Source: Psoroptes ovis | Lineage: Eukaryota > Arthropoda > Arachnida > Sarcoptiformes > Psoroptidae | Length of the DNA stretch: 64,000 bases | Reading direction: 5' to 3' | Assembly (NCBI GenBank): GCA_002943765.1 | Contig: PQWQ01000004.1 | Coordinates: 2,914,001 to 2,978,000 of the forward strand | Notes under the pieces: generated by a model | Databases searched by the model: none | What the model saw: the letters and a program-made list of their open reading frames with translations, nothing else | What the model was told of the DNA's origin: nothing | Made by a program: the position numbers and the translations under genes | In this document: positions 9,469 to 23,891 of the stretch, in pieces | Layout: every line of letters starts with the position of its first letter | How positions within the stretch are numbered: position 1 is the stretch's first letter

Positions 9469-11745
9469 CTATAGAATCGGCTCGATTCTATCTCATTTAT
9501 TCGTCCTTATTTGCCATTTATTCTTCATCTTTCTTATCCTTTGTTCATCCCTCTCTCTGGCATTTTCCCTATCCAATATGCGAAGAATTTCGCTTATTCA
9601 AAACACAAATGATGATGATGATGATGATGATTTTTTTTCACTATTTTATTAATATGTGAATTTAGACACAATTCAAAATCAAAGCGAAAACAAAACAAAA
9701 CGAAAAATCGTTAGAAAACAATTGTAAAATTTTGAATAACTTTCGAATGTTGAAAAAAAAAAGTTCAATTCATGAAATTCATTTTGAAATCAAAATCAAA
9801 AACAAAACAAAACAAAACAAAACGTGAAAATTCCTTTTGGCTCAATTTATATTCACCATATATTCACATCTATTAATAATAATCACAATAGTAATAATAA
9901 TAATGATGATGATGGTAAAAATGGTGAAATGAATTGAAAACAAAAAAAACAAAAAACAAAAATTTAAATTGAATTCAATTCAATTCAATTGAAAATTACT
10001 GTTTTGTTTCACAATTTAATTCCTGGAGTTTTCAATTCATTTTTTTTTTGTTATTTATAATCAAAACAGTCATTGAAAATCTGAATTTTTTCTGATTTTC
10101 TTTTCCCATTTGCGAATGATCATTTATAAGAAATCATTTCTCGAATCTCGGTTATTTCTTTCTCGACAAATCGGTCGATTGGTCGGAGTGTTTGCATGTG
10201 TTTCTGTGCCAGTGTGCGTGTGTGTGTGTGTGTATAATGCCTGTTTGTGATTGATGACAATGCTTTTTCACAGAATTTACTGTTTTTGAAAATTTTTAAA
10301 CCGAGAACCAAAAAAAAAAAACAAAAAAAAAACAAAAAACAAAAGCAAATTCATTTTAAAATTTTGAAAAAAAAAATAAAATAAAATATTTCCTTATTTA
10401 CTTAAACTTCTATTCTTTTTACTTTTTCATTTAGTTTTACTCTGTTTTTAGAGGAAAAATCACATAAAATATAATCACATTTATTATATGTTTGATTGTT
10501 TATTATTATTATTATTATTTGTTTGTTTGTTATTATAAGAGAATTATAAAATCTAAAAATTTTCAATTTGTCGGAGAATATTGAAAATTGAAACGAATTG
10601 GAGAATGAAAGAAACGAAAAAAATAATAATAATAATGATTCGAAGAGAATGTAAATCATTGTTTTGTTTTATTTTGAGAAAAATATTTCCCCCTTATTCT
10701 ATGACTGTGAAATGATTTAAAATAATTTTATTTTTTTTTCAAAATAATTTTTTAAAAAATTTCTGGTAGTTTGTCTGCTCGGTTGTTTTTTTTTCTTAAT
10801 GATATATGAATTTTGTGATTGTTTTTGTTTATGCTTGCAATTACAATGGGCAAAAGAATGGGTGAAGAAAAGTGAGGAGAAAAATGTGCAAAAATTACAG
10901 AAAAATAAAACAAATGAAACAAATACAAATACATTGCTTCTATTCATTCTTATTTTATTGTTTTGTCGAATAATTTGTGTGTAAGTAATTTCATGTTTTA
11001 CTAAGAATCAAATGTCTTTTTTCGGGTTCTCATTTTTTGGCCGTAATCATAATGATACAACAACGAAGACGACGACTGAAAATTCGGATCGAAGTGAAAA
11101 CAGAGCCAAATAAGACAAGAGAAACAAACAAACAAACAAAAAAAACTAAAAATAAAAATTACTGAAACGAATCGATTCAAGCAGAAAATTATCAATCAAT
11201 AAATAATGATTGTAAAATAAAGAATTGTAAAAATAAATAAAACAACCAAACAGCACCAAGCAGCCTGCAAGCATCTAATGTGCCATCCGAAAACAACAAC
11301 AAACAAACAAACAAATGATTCAAAATTTGAACCGACAGACATTTAAGTGAAATAAAGCAAGAAAAACTATTTTTGTCGATTTAAAACTATTCTCAATTTA
11401 ACATTTGTTTTTTTCATACTCCTTTTGGTTGTCTATTGGTCTATTTGTCTGTTTGTCGGATGATTTTTTTGATGCTGAATTTGCAGCTTATGTGGAAATC
11501 AAATGAAATGAAATGAGTGCGAAAAAAATGAAAATGAAAAATGGAAAATATCCGAAACAAATGAATGAATGAATGAGAAAAACTAAGTTTTTGAATGCTT
11601 GAATAAACAACAAGGACCAAAAAAGAAAAAACAAGAAATTAAAACAAGAACAAGAAAATGATATTGAAATAATATCGATCAATGGCTTTGGATAATAATG
11701 AAAAAATTATTATTGTTTCACGGCTCGAACACAATTAAGAAGTTG

Positions 11746-11774
11746 TATGGTATGGTATGGTATGGTATGGTATG
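11746..11774. repeat. TATGG pentanucleotide repeat
   Basis: Five full TATGG units plus a partial one. They lie within open frames on both strands that are not otherwise supported. Confidence 0.9.
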
Positions 11775-14700
11775 AAGATGATCATAAGAAGCAGAAAAAC
11801 CAAAACATGAAGAAGCCTCAACATTCAAGAAGCTTCGATGAAAATTCATTAAATCATTGAATATTTTGTTCATGTTTTTGTTTTCTGTTTCACATTTATT
11901 CATTCATAATTTCGCACAAAAATATAAAAACAGATCAGCAAAACTTTTATCCATTCTCTCTCTCTTATTATCTGTCTTCTATTGGTCCAAGTATTGCCAT
12001 ATTCAATTAATCAAATGCAAGGACAAATTTAATATATAAAAAAAATGAATCGAGAATCATAGAAAAAAAATCATTCGGAAATCAGCCGAAGAAACTTGAC
12101 AGTAAACAAGAAATTGTGAAAACAAAAACAAAAAAAAATGACAGAAAAAATAATAAAAAATGACCAATTTTTGAATCATGAGTACAAGCGAAAACATTAG
12201 AAAATTGTTGTATCGTATGTGTTTGTTGTGTGTTCATATTGTGAAATTGTATTGAAAGTGTGAATTGTATTGAAATAAATAATAATAAATTAAATAAAAA
12301 ATAATTGAAATCAAAATTTGTCAAATTTTCCCATATAAAATTGCTTCTATGGCTGATATGCTACTATTTTGTCGTTCAATTTTGTCATATTTAATTAGAA
12401 AAATACGAAAATGATTGAAATTTTAAATTCAATTTAGATTTTTTTCTTTTTGTTTTGATCCATTCAAGCACAATTTTGATTGGAATTTAATCTTTAAATT
12501 AATAATTCATTATAATAATGGTGTAAATGTTGGCAAAATTGTAGCATATTTTGATAGAAATATTCTTAGGAAATTTTTTTTGAAATCGAAAGGGTTCAGA
12601 AAAATCGACTGATTTAATGAATCCGAAAAAAAATGAATAAAATTTCAGAATCTTAAAACTCGAAAATTTATCGAAACTCGATTATGAAATAAATTGAAAT
12701 GTCAACTAAGAAATTTAAAAGCTTCAAAGTTTTCAAAGTAATTTTTTAAGAAGAAATTTTTGCAATTTTTTGCATTTTTGTACATGCAAATTTGTCGCTA
12801 TCACTCAATGAATGTTTTGAAAGGGCAAAAATGTTGAAATTTCCTTTGAAAACCTTTGGTTAGCAAAAGGAAAAAGCAAAAACAATTGAAAATATTCTTG
12901 AAAATAAATTTAAACCACATACTTTTTCAGGAAAAAAAAACTAAATTATTTTATTGTCTTTCTTGATATTAAGAAATAGATTTTCAAAATGTAATTTATT
13001 CAATCTTGTTTTGTTGTTGAATTGTTGTTGTTGCTGTTGCTGCTGCACTGAAAAGGACATAAATTTTGTTGCTGTCATTTTACAGTTTTGTTGTTGTTGT
13101 TGTTTTTGTTGGCATTGTTAGCATTGTTTTCTTATTTACTTCTTTTCTTTCAATTTTCTTCAAAGCAGACTTTATATATTTACTACCGTAAGTCAAAATT
13201 GTACCAAGATTTACAAAAAGCATCATTTTTGTTTCTTGTTTTGGTGAATGAAATTAATGATGAATAGAAATAAACGAAAAAAAAACGAACGAATGAATGA
13301 ATGAATGAATGATGAAAATGAATGAATAATACTCAAAGAATATTGTATTGTATTCAAAGAATTAAATATGGCAAGAATAAGTAAAGAGAAATTATTAATT
13401 TTAATATTTTTATTTTTCCATTTTTCCATCTATAAAGTAATTTATTATTTTCTTCTTTTCTCATTATTATTATTATTATAATACAAAATGGTATACAAAA
13501 AGAATACAATATGTAATGTTTTGTGAGGCTTTATGCTTTGGCAAGAACCGAGAATATGATGGAAACAATAAAATGTGAACAAAGATGTGTTGTGTATGTC
13601 AGTGTGTTCTTGGTGGCGAAATATTTGTCGAGAAATATTGATGCTATTGTTGTTTTCTCGGTGGCTGTGTGTTTTATTGTTTATTTTCAAAACTGGTTTT
13701 TTTGAAAAAAAAGATCATCAAAACAAAACAAAACAAAAGCATCAGCGAAACCAAAAAAATGTAAAAAATTGAAATTAAAATTAATGAAAATATATCCAAA
13801 AAAACAAAACAAAACAACCAGAAAACAAAATGGTTTTTTTTTTAAATTTTGTAAATTTATGATGTGAAAATAATTTCTGTGCAACATTACAATGAGCTTC
13901 TGAAAATTATGAAACTTTCAATTTAAATTTTCATAATTTTTTTTTCTCGCTTAAAATAATCTCAAAATAATCGAGAAACAAAAATTCCGAATAATGATTA
14001 ATCTATCAATCATATTTGGTTCTTGATTCTTTGAAAAAAAAAATTCAAAAGAAAATCATTCTCAAATCCACTCATTTTCTTCTTTTCGAAATCCTTCATC
14101 CATCCATCCATTCATTCATTCATTTTTTTAAACATTTTTTCAAACATCTCATTTACTAATGATTATCATCATCATCATCATCATAATAACATCATCAATT
14201 GATTGAATATATATGTGGACATTAAACAAAACAAAACGAACAAAAATTCATAGACCATAAAATGTTCAAAATTCAATGCAAAATATTTGAAATAAAACAG
14301 TTGGCGGTCTCCAAAAAAAATATCAAGAATAAACAATTCATAATACCAACACATACAGATAGACAGACACATAATGATTATGGTTTATTATTTTCGGTGA
14401 AACAAACATTTCGAAAGAATCAAAAAGAATCAAAGAATCGACTTGAGAAACTTGGCAAATATCAAAATAATGTTAAATGATCATCATCATGATCATCATC
14501 AAATTCAGTCAAAAATTCAACACACAAATATTAAAGAATAAAAAATAGACGAGAAAAATTTTGTTTCGATGTTAGCCAACCATGATCCATAATAATAATA
14601 ATACAATCAATGATAATGATGATGATGATGATATTAAAGAATAACGAATAATGATGATAACGACGATAACAATATCATCATCATGATCATTGAATTGAAT

Positions 14701-14916
14701 TCAGTTGAATTCAATTCATCTTTGAGCTTTGAAAAAACTTTTTATTCTTTGAATTTTATTTCATTTTTTTTCTGAGTCATTTTTCTTTGAATGTTTTTCC
14801 ATATTTCAATAATTCACATTCACATTGCGAATGATGATTGGTTTGAAAAAATATGTCTTAAAGAATTGAATACGAATGCAATGAACAAGAAAAAACAATC
14901 AAAATAGACCATAGAG

Positions 14917-15103
14917 CAGTCATTCTCAACCTTTTTTTCGCCGCGGCACACTGAAAAAAGGAAAAGCCTTTATTTCCAAAATCTTGCGGCACACCAAGTA
15001 AGGGAGTAGTAAAGGAATGAGTTAGATTTCCGAAATTTGGCGGCACACTTTTGGAATCTGGCGGAACACTAAAGTGCCGCGGAACACCGGTTGAGAATGA
15101 CTG
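14917..15103. mobile_element. hAT-type MITE, long form (copy A)
   Basis: This 187-bp element is bounded by a perfect 8-bp target duplication CCATAGAG (14909-14916 and 15104-15111). The termini CAGTCATTCTCAACC and GGTTGAGAATGACTG are perfect inverted repeats. They resemble the CAGTG.TTCTCAACC ends known from hAT transposons, and 8-bp duplications are the hAT hallmark. The interior is GC-rich for this window and carries direct repeats GCGGCACAC (14986 and 15040) and GCGGAACAC (15061 and 15079). It has no coding capacity. A shorter relative lies at 39038. Confidence 0.9.
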
Positions 15104-15111
15104 CCATAGAG

Positions 15112-16086
15112 ACTATTGGTATATTATACATAAAGTTTTTCAAGTTTCAAGTTTTTTCAGTTTGAATTTTAGTTAAAAATTCTGTGTTATTTTTTTCCCT
15201 TTGACTTGTTCAAGTCTTGTATTGTTTTGTTAAGTAATATTTTCATATTTTCATCCTTTTTTTTCGCTTTGCTTAAAGATGAAAATGTTTTCAATTTTCG
15301 ATAATTTTTTGGATTTTAAATCAGAGAGTAAAGAATATTGTAAAACATTTTTAACCATTTTTTACGATTTAAAATTGTTGAAAATGCTAAAAATTCTCAA
15401 AAATCGAGCCACAAGCACACATAGACCCTTCAAGTTTATCTTGTAAACGGTGGGTTTTCAATTTTTTTCCAAACAATTTTTGGTCAATGAAGATGATGAA
15501 GAAGAACATGAAGATGTTATTTCGCAGATGAAATCATAGAAAAATATAAAGAAAACTTTTCGCTTCGTTGAATATTTCGTTTTTTCCGGTGTTTTGATTT
15601 TCAATATTTTTTTTTTTGTTTCACACAAAGAGTCTACAGCCAGTAGTCAAGTTTGATTTGATTTGAATTCATTTATTTCATTTCCAGCTTTTCGACTTTT
15701 TTCCATGTCCTTCAAATATGGTTTCACATGTTTATTTTCAAGTTTCATTCGTTCATTCATTGATTCATTCGTTTGTTTGTTCGTTTATTTCGTTTATTGT
15801 TATCACAATTGCTTCTGGCCTTAAATTCCGTTATTGATTTGTGTTGTTGCTGTTCATAGGGTCTGTTGTTGCCGATGTTTTTTGTTCCTTCTAAACGGTC
15901 ATCTTTGTGATCATTTATTCATTCGCTTACTTGATCATTCGAATTTTTGACGGAAATTTTCCATTTTTGTGTTTTATAAAATTTGAAAAATGATGATATC
16001 AAGGAGAAAATGCCCTGCAGTCAACATTTTTGCGTTATTTTGTGCAAGCATCTCCACGCCAATAGCATCCAGCACACACTAAAATA
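15112..16086. other. AT-rich non-coding interval
   Basis: No supported gene or repeat structure is seen. A somewhat less AT-rich patch at 16008-16080 has no open frame or splice context that I trust. Confidence 0.5.
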
Positions 16087-16162
16087 ATAGGTTGTCCGAA
16101 AACTTCATTCCGCTTAATCAGTAGATTTGCTCATAAAAATCGGCCAGAACTTTTCGGACTTA
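16087..16162. mobile_element. Mariner-type MITE, subgroup I (copy 3, damaged right end)
   Basis: The left end ATAGGTTGTCCGAAAACTTC follows a TA. The interior ATTCCGCTTAATCAGTAGAT and the right arm CGGCCAGAACTTTTCGGAC match the family, but about five bases of the right terminus (the AACCT expected after GGAC) are missing. This copy is probably immobile. Confidence 0.8.
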
Positions 16163-19100
16163 TATTTCACATATTCGTTTATCGAGAAAAATTCATTAAA
16201 TAATATGACCAAAAGAAATTTTTTTTTTCATTTTTTGCCCATTCTTTCTTTCTCACTTTTGTCCAATTATTTTGATATCGAAATCATATTTTCTAGTTTT
16301 TTTTTGTTTTATTTTTTCGTATTTTCCAGTTTTTTTCCGAGTTCTTGAGTCAATTTTTGTTAATTTCACATTCATTTTCCACTTGATTCTATTTTTGTCT
16401 TTTGTTCAATCTTTAAACATTGATCATTCAATAAATAATGATAATGATTCTTGAACAGGAGCCTGAAAAAAAGGAGAAAAAATTGAAATCAAACCTTTAA
16501 AATATTCTTGAAAATGAAATTGAAATGAATTGGAAGTAAATGAAAGCAAATTTTAATCAATTTTGAAGGGAAATTGTTTTTGTTTTTCATAAATTTTCAT
16601 TTCATTTTATTTATTTATTTATTTATCATTTTTCCCTTGCAAAAATATGGAGAGAAATTATTTTCATTTTTTCATCTCCATTTTTTCTCATGTTCGTGTT
16701 TTCATATTTTCATTATTAAACGATGAGAATCGGCGCACATTTTTCAAATTAAAAATTTGAAAATGAAATGAAATGAAATAATTTTCATTAAATAATTTTC
16801 CATTTGATTATTTTCCATACAATTTTACAATTAGTTCATCATTCCAAAAAAAATAATTATAATTATAAATGAGAATAATTTATTATAAATTATCATTCAA
16901 TTGAATCAATAAAATACCTGCGTTTGTTTTTACAAGTTTTATTTGTTTGAAAAAACAAACAAATAAATATTATTTTCAATATTTTCAATTTTTCCAGTAT
17001 CTTTCATTCATTTGGTTCCTAATTCTGCTTATATACTTTTTATTATTATCATCATCAAAATTTCCCATACTTCATACTTATTAATTTCCATGAAAATATA
17101 TGAAACGGGCAAAATAAATGATGTGATTGTATGTATGTATTATGTCTGTGTGTGTGTGGTTAAGAATTTTTTTTAATTAAAAATTGAAAATATTGAAAAT
17201 GAAATGAAAATGAATGAATGAATGAATGAATAATGACGATTAATAATTATGTTTACAAATCAAACATTAATGATTTATTATTTATTTATTTATTCATAAG
17301 TTAAATGGTGAAAAATATTGAAAAGAAATTAAGAACTATTTGATATTCATTCAGTTCTGATTCTCATTCTTTATTATTTCATATATTTTACCCCATATTA
17401 TTCCCTGTATTTTCACCCTTATTTTTCATATTTTATATTAAAAAATATGAAAAAATATTTTTACGAAAAAATTCCTCTCATTCAATGCCCAAACAATACG
17501 AAAATTCTCAGAGAAACAACAAAATAAACCCGAAGAAATAAAATGAATTCGTGATTTATTTTTCTTTGTTTATTTTTCTAGGTTTATTTTTTTTTTTTTT
17601 TGTGATTCTACTTTCATTTAAAATCCAAAAGTACTTATTAGAAAGTAGAAAAAAAATAAAGTTCACATTCTTTATTTAACATGAAACATGATGGATGATC
17701 TGCAATCATTTTTTTTTCATTTTTTAATTTCGATAAAATTCAAGTTTATTTTTACCTTCTAAAAAAAATACAAACATTGTTATTGCTAAAATGTTTTGAA
17801 GCAATGAATGAACATTTGCCAAACATGTTTGTTTGTTTCTAAATAATACAAACAAATGATAATCGATTCGTTTTATTTTTATTTATTTATTGGTTCAAAA
17901 TCATCATTTACCATGTAGTTATAACCATTTTATAATTCATCATTTCGTTCATCAATGTTCAAAAACGATGAACAAATAAGCCAATAAATATGATCAATAA
18001 AAGTATTATAAAAAAAATATAAATGAATTCCTTTTTTTTCCAAATTTCAAATGTGTTTCCAAATGTGTTTTTCTACGATGATGTCATTTGTCATTTGTAT
18101 TGTGTGTTTGGATTCAGTGTTTGTTTAATTTTGTTTATTTTATTTTTTATTATGCCAAAACGAGAATAATTTTAATCAAAATATTGAGAGATGCGAAGAA
18201 AGCTGAAAATTTCAATGTTTTGTTTGTTAAAAACACATTTATTTTTTTTTCATTGAACAAATGATTATGATGTGAAATATTTATTTTTTTATTATTTATT
18301 TATTTTTATATTTTAATGATGCATTAAATGTTTTATGGCTGAGATAAATATTTTTTTTTCTCTGTAGAAAAATTCTAAGCTAAAATAAACTATTCAATAA
18401 ACTAAATTAAATAACAAAAAAAAATTTGAAATTGCGATACGGAATCGTGTCCGAAGCAGAAATGATCGTTTATGTCTTTGAAATTTTGAAATATATTTCT
18501 CAGTATTTTGCCTTGGAAAATACATGTATTCGCCACACTTGTTTTTTCAATATTTTTTCTGCCTTATTTCTTTTGTCATTCTTTTTCTGGTTCCTATTGT
18601 CATAACGATCGTGAAAATAATAATTATGAAATAATGAAAATCATGTGACGATAATGTCAACCGAAAAGAAAAACCAATTGTCACCAAAATGAAAATAAAA
18701 AGAACAAAATTGAAAAGAATGAAATTGATGATTGAGAATGATTCAATATCGATTCAATGTTTGAAATAAATGATCAACAAAAATTTATGCTGGTCATCAT
18801 CATCATTTGATTGTTATTGTCATATATTGTTTCCAGATTGATTTTTTTCAATCAAATTATTGTTTGATTTCTTTCTTTGTTTTTTTCCCGTTCTTTTCTC
18901 TGATTGTTGTGTTAGAAAAAGAAATTTCAAAGACTAACACTAATAAACAGCAAAATTAAAGACAGAACAAACACTGATTGTGTTGGATTGTTTGATTGTG
19001 TGAAATGTTTGTGATTGTAATCGCTTTTGATTCTAGTTTCAAATTATTTTTTGTTTCAAAAACAAAACAGAAATGAAATTGAATTCCAAAACGAAATTCT

Positions 19101-22100
19101 TTCGACTTGAATTTTTATGATTGAATTTTTTTTATATATTTATTTTTCAAAATTTTTCTATTTTTAAATCATCTTCATTGAACGTTCCATTGAATTCATT
19201 AAAATGGAATCACATTGATTTTCGTAGATTCCTTTATTTTTCAATATTTGAAAGAATTTTAATAGAAAAATGTTTGAAAATTCTGATTTCATTTCGCTTT
19301 GTTTTTTTCCTTGAAAAACTTTTGCCAACCTGATAAACACGATATTGACGCAAAAGCGTAACGAAACTGAGCCAAAAAAAAAAATGAATATGAATCAAAT
19401 GGAATAAACCGGAATAAATGATATTCGAATTCATTGATTTAATAATCTTGAAACGTATTGCTAGTTTCACCTTTAATCTTGGCCTGAAAGCAAAAAACAA
19501 AAATTCCAGAATTTTTCAATTCAAAATTCATCATTTTTATTTCAAATTTTCTTCTTATTTCGCCCATTTATTTGTTTCATGTCATTCATTCATGTTGATG
19601 TTATCACATTTTACAGTTGCAAATGCAATGTGTGCGTGCATTATTATTATTGGTGCCATTCATTGGTCAAATGTGGATCAAATGAACGAATAAATTAATG
19701 AAATGAATCGATAGATTGAATTTTGAATTGAATCATGTACGTTTGGCTGTTGGGCATTTGATAATAAAATTCTTGTGTGTATGTGTATGTGTTTGTGTTT
19801 TTGCATTGACATATTATGGATGAATTTTTTTCTTTTTTCATTTATCTCTTTTGGTCATATCATTCATTTCATTTCGGTTTCGTTTGGAATAGAAATGAAT
19901 TTTCAAAGTTTATTTCAAATTCAAGTCGTGTTTAAACTTTTTTTTTTTTATTATTATGATTATTATTATTATTATCATTTCAATTTTATCATTATTATTA
20001 TTATTATAATTACGTTGAATGCTTGGCTTTAATTTTTTTTTTGTACATTTTTTATTCGTATGCCGTTGACTTTTGAATAATCGTTGACTTATATCTTTTG
20101 AAATGTTTACATATTTCTTTGCAATTTTTTTGTGGCGAATGGTAGCGAAAAAAGCCTAAAAAATTATATCATTGAATGTCAAAAAAAAAATATGTGCATA
20201 AACATGGTATAACCAAGACATAGCGTCGATTTGGTCACAATAATTCAAGGACCGAAAAATTTTGCTTAAAAAAATGATGAAAATATGAATTGGAAATGGA
20301 AAAGAATTGAGAATTTAATCCATTTCGAAAGCTATCGTAAATATAAAATGAATGGAATTCAATTCATGCAAATTCATCGACCACCACAAACATTATTCAT
20401 TTCATTTTATTCATTTTTCATTTTGTTGTTTCTCATTAAATTAAGCAAATTATATTCATATTCATATTATGCATTAATTTGTCTTGCAATAGTAAAATAG
20501 AAATGAATGAATAAATTATGGAAAAATCATTTCAATGAAATTTCAATTTTTCAAATTTTTTTTTTTTGTCTTAATCGAAATAATCATAAAATTTCATTTC
20601 AATTTCCATTTATTACACAATTATCATTATTACAATTTTTTTTCCAGCTTTACATTTTTAAATCCAAATTTTTTTTCCCAATGATATCCCAAAAATTCAT
20701 TGATTATATGAATTATTTTTCAATACAATTCATCTTTTTTTCTTTTAACTTTTACACGTAAAATTTAAAATATCAAAGAATAGAAAATCGTAAAATGAAT
20801 AAATCAATGATATAAAATAATGATAATAATAATAATAATAATAGCAATAGCAATAACCATAATGATAATGATAATGATAATTTACCATTTTTTTTTTCAT
20901 ATGAAAAAAAAACATGAATAAAAATGAAATTAATGTAAATGATAATAATAAAATTTCCTTCATCACCACCACCAATTATTTGTAACGTGACTTGAATCAT
21001 GATTATTATCATTATTATACGATATTATTTTTTGATATGATCTTGACAATTTATCTTTCGCTTTCTTTCTGTGTCTCTATACGCATATTTGCATTTGTGT
21101 TTTAATATTTAAATTCAGTTCATTTATTCATTTATTTTTTATTTATTCATTTATCCATTTATTCAATATGGATATATATATAAAAATATTCAATTCAAAT
21201 GTGTTATTATTATTGAATTTATTTATTTATTTATTATCATTTATGTGTTTTTTTTCAACATTTATTCATGTATAAATGTTTATAAATATAAATTAATCAA
21301 ACAACAAAAAAGAGCAGAGAAAAATTATTATTATTTCAAGAATTTCTCTTCTTTTTTTTTATTTGAAAATATTCATTTAAAACAAATGATCATCACGCTT
21401 AAAATGATCAATTATCACACAGTTGATACTGGATTATTCTTGGATATTCTTGAAATAATTATATTGAAATAATTGTGATGATACTTTATAAAATTAACTT
21501 TCGTTATTTAGAATAGATTAAATTTTTTCTAAATTCAATTCGATTTCTCTCATATCTTCATATCCATAAATGATAACATTTTATCGTTATATTTCATTCA
21601 TTTTTTCATTTTTATTCATGAAATACACATGTGTTGTCTGAAAATTTTCAAAAAATCAGATATTTCATACCGTAGTAATTTGATTTTCAAAATTTTAAAT
21701 AAAAAATGAAAAAAAAATTGAATTTTTCATACTAGAATTTGGAAATTTTGTCACGGAATTTCAGCAAAAAAAAATTAATTTTAAAAAAATTCTTCCACAA
21801 AATTCTTTTAAAATTTCAAAGAATTTCAAATTCACCGCATCAATCTGATGTGATTTGAAAATAAGTGTGAATTCAATGAGTAAACAGCTTTGGAAATTGG
21901 CTGCAATTTGTCTCGAAATCGTCTCAAGAATTCAAAGCGAAAAATTCTTGTCGTTCCTTACATTTGATTTCATTGAATGATATATATTGATGATTCAAAA
22001 TATACTTTGATGTACTTTGTCAATGCTAGTCATTCTTGCTTTGAAGAGTATTCTTTTTCCAAGCATCTTTACTCATTTATTTATTCATATTCATTTTCAT

Positions 22101-23067
22101 ATTTAATGGAATAAATAAATAAATGAATGAATAAAAAAGTGATGAAATTGCAAAGTTTAAGAACAAAATTATCAAATAAAAAACTAAATTAAACATGAAC
22201 TATTTTATTATTATTATTATTATTATTATAAATGAATGCGTGAAAAAAAAATTCAATTCAGTACAAATGTACATTGAATGAAATTCAAATAATAAAAAAC
22301 AAAATATGTTTATATTTTCTTTGCTATTTGTCGGTGTTATTTGTTTGTTCATCATATTTATTGAAATTCAGTGAAAAAAAAATGAACTTTAATTTAAAAT
22401 TTAAAATTTTAAAAATTGAAATTTCTATTTTGTCAAAAAAAAAAAAAAAAAAAAAATAAAAAATAAAAATAAAAATTCAAACAATTTTTCAATTCAAATT
22501 CTTAGATTTCTTCCATCTTTTTTTCGATTCTTTATTTTGTTCACATATGTATGATATCAATATCGACTTGAGCGGGGAAAAAAATTGCAAAATTATGAAA
22601 AGCGAGAGAAAATAGACTAAAAATTGTCATAGTCAACAGAAATTTTTTTTGGAAAAATAAAGAATTCAAAGCATCAAATGCGAAAATTTGCTAAACAGAA
22701 ATTCTGAAGCAAATAATGTTTGAGAGAAAATTGCAAAAAAAAAAGAAAATAATGATAATGATGATGTGGATGTTGATGTTGATGTTGATGATGTGTATGT
22801 GAATGATAGAAATGCTGATAATAACAGAAATAATAATGACGATGATTCTGAATTTTGAATAAATAAATGAATGAATGAATGAATGAATGAATGAATCAAT
22901 GAATATGTGACATAATTTCATAATTTTTTTTTTTCATAATTTTCATGATTCTGTAATAATAACTGTTGAAGAATAACAGAATTTTTCTCATCATTTTCTT
23001 CTTGAATTTTTTCACAAAAAAAAGAAAAAAAAATTTGAAAAGAATTTTGAAATTTTCAATGAAAAAA
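16163..23067. other. Gene-poor AT-rich interval
   Basis: I see no conserved gene, RNA gene or transposon. Repeats include AAT/ATT and related triplet tracts (19950-20010, 20821-20845, 22205-22230), a poly(A) run ending near 22456, and the AATG tract at 22866. Open frames of 60-95 codons (for example 19418-19693, 20773-21012, 22666-22921) are low-complexity and appear in overlapping frames on both strands. Confidence 0.5.
22866..22896. repeat. ATGA tetranucleotide repeat
   Basis: About seven to eight units of TGAA/AATG. Tetramers of the same kind recur at 34560-34591 and 59231-59256. Confidence 0.9.
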
Positions 23068-23069
23068 TA

Positions 23070-23149
23070 TTAAGTTGTCCGGAAAGTTCTGGCCGATTTT
23101 CATGAGCAGCTCTATTGATTAAACGGAATGAACTTTTCGGACAGCCTAA
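23070..23149. mobile_element. Mariner-type MITE, subgroup I (copy 4)
   Basis: An 80-bp element with TA duplications at 23068-23069 and 23150-23151. The ends TTAAGTTGTCCGGAAAGTTC and GAACTTTTCGGACAGCCTAA are near-perfect inverted repeats. The interior is TGGCCGATTTTCATGAGCAG, then CTCTATTGATTAAACGGAAT. It is the best-preserved subgroup I copy and a good reference for the consensus. Confidence 0.88.
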
Positions 23150-23809
23150 TATATGAAATGGAATTTATGAGGAAAAATTTTCAATAAATATATCCCAAAA
23201 TGTAAACGATACTAAATCGTTAATGTACATATATATGAATCAACTATATGGATACAAAGTTTTCCATTTTTTTTTTTCGTTTGAAATTCTTTGACATATG
23301 AATATTTCTCATGGTGTGATAATATGTTGAATTTTGAATTTCTTTTTCTCCTTCAATTCATTGCATTTATTCATATGTTTTTGTCAAAATACATTTTCCA
23401 TGCATTTTCCAAGCTTTTCCATACAATTTCCAAGAATTTTCCAAGCATTTTCGCTCATCCATTCATTCATTTTTCATTTTAAACAAAACATGTTTCATTT
23501 CATTTTTTTTTCATGCATCCAAAATTTTGGATTGTTTCCCATTGAAATATTGTGTGTTATGGGTTTTTTTTTTCTCATTCAATATGTCAATGTTGTCGTC
23601 GCTTTTGTTGCTGTTGTTGCTTTGGCTGACGATGATAATATTTTTGATGGTTTGGTTGGTTTGATGATGATTTACTTCGGTTTGCTTCGTTTGGTTTTCA
23701 ATGAAACACACACACAAACACAATGTTTGACGATATATTTCTATGCTTGTGAAAAGTGGAAAAAATTGTCAAACTTTTTTTTTTTTATTTTTCATTTCAC
23801 CCAAAAAAA

Positions 23810-23851
23810 CATTATCATTATCATCGTTATTATTATTATTATTATTATTGT

Positions 23852-23891
<40 letters not shown>

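Larger units (their letters stand above)
6820..14908. other. Gene-poor AT-rich interval with microsatellites and small cryptic frames
   Basis: No conserved gene was found. Features seen: an AAT microsatellite (7391-7430); a plus-strand donor-like site after an ATG at 7862 (CAAACG before GTAGGT); the motif AAGATGGCGGC at 8172-8182, a match to the YY1/Pho consensus over a 16-codon frame; a compound CA/GT tract at 9226-9306; a short signal-peptide-like frame at 9355-9468 (minus); a TATGG repeat (11746-11774); and GTT/GCT triplet runs (13015-13110). Many open frames of 60-90 codons here are Phe/Ile/Asn/Lys-rich translations of A/T runs. Confidence 0.4.

Noticed and set aside
11001..11195. 64-codon minus-strand frame with hydrophobic start and tail LYHYDYGQKMRTRKK
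   Set aside because: The hydrophobic part is translated GTTT repeats. An acceptor-like TTTTCAG before the tail is interesting but no partner exon was found.
21620..21680. Possible further mariner-type end (GTTGTCTGAAAATTTTC)
   Set aside because: Only one end is partly similar; no matching inverted end or TA-bounded partner nearby.
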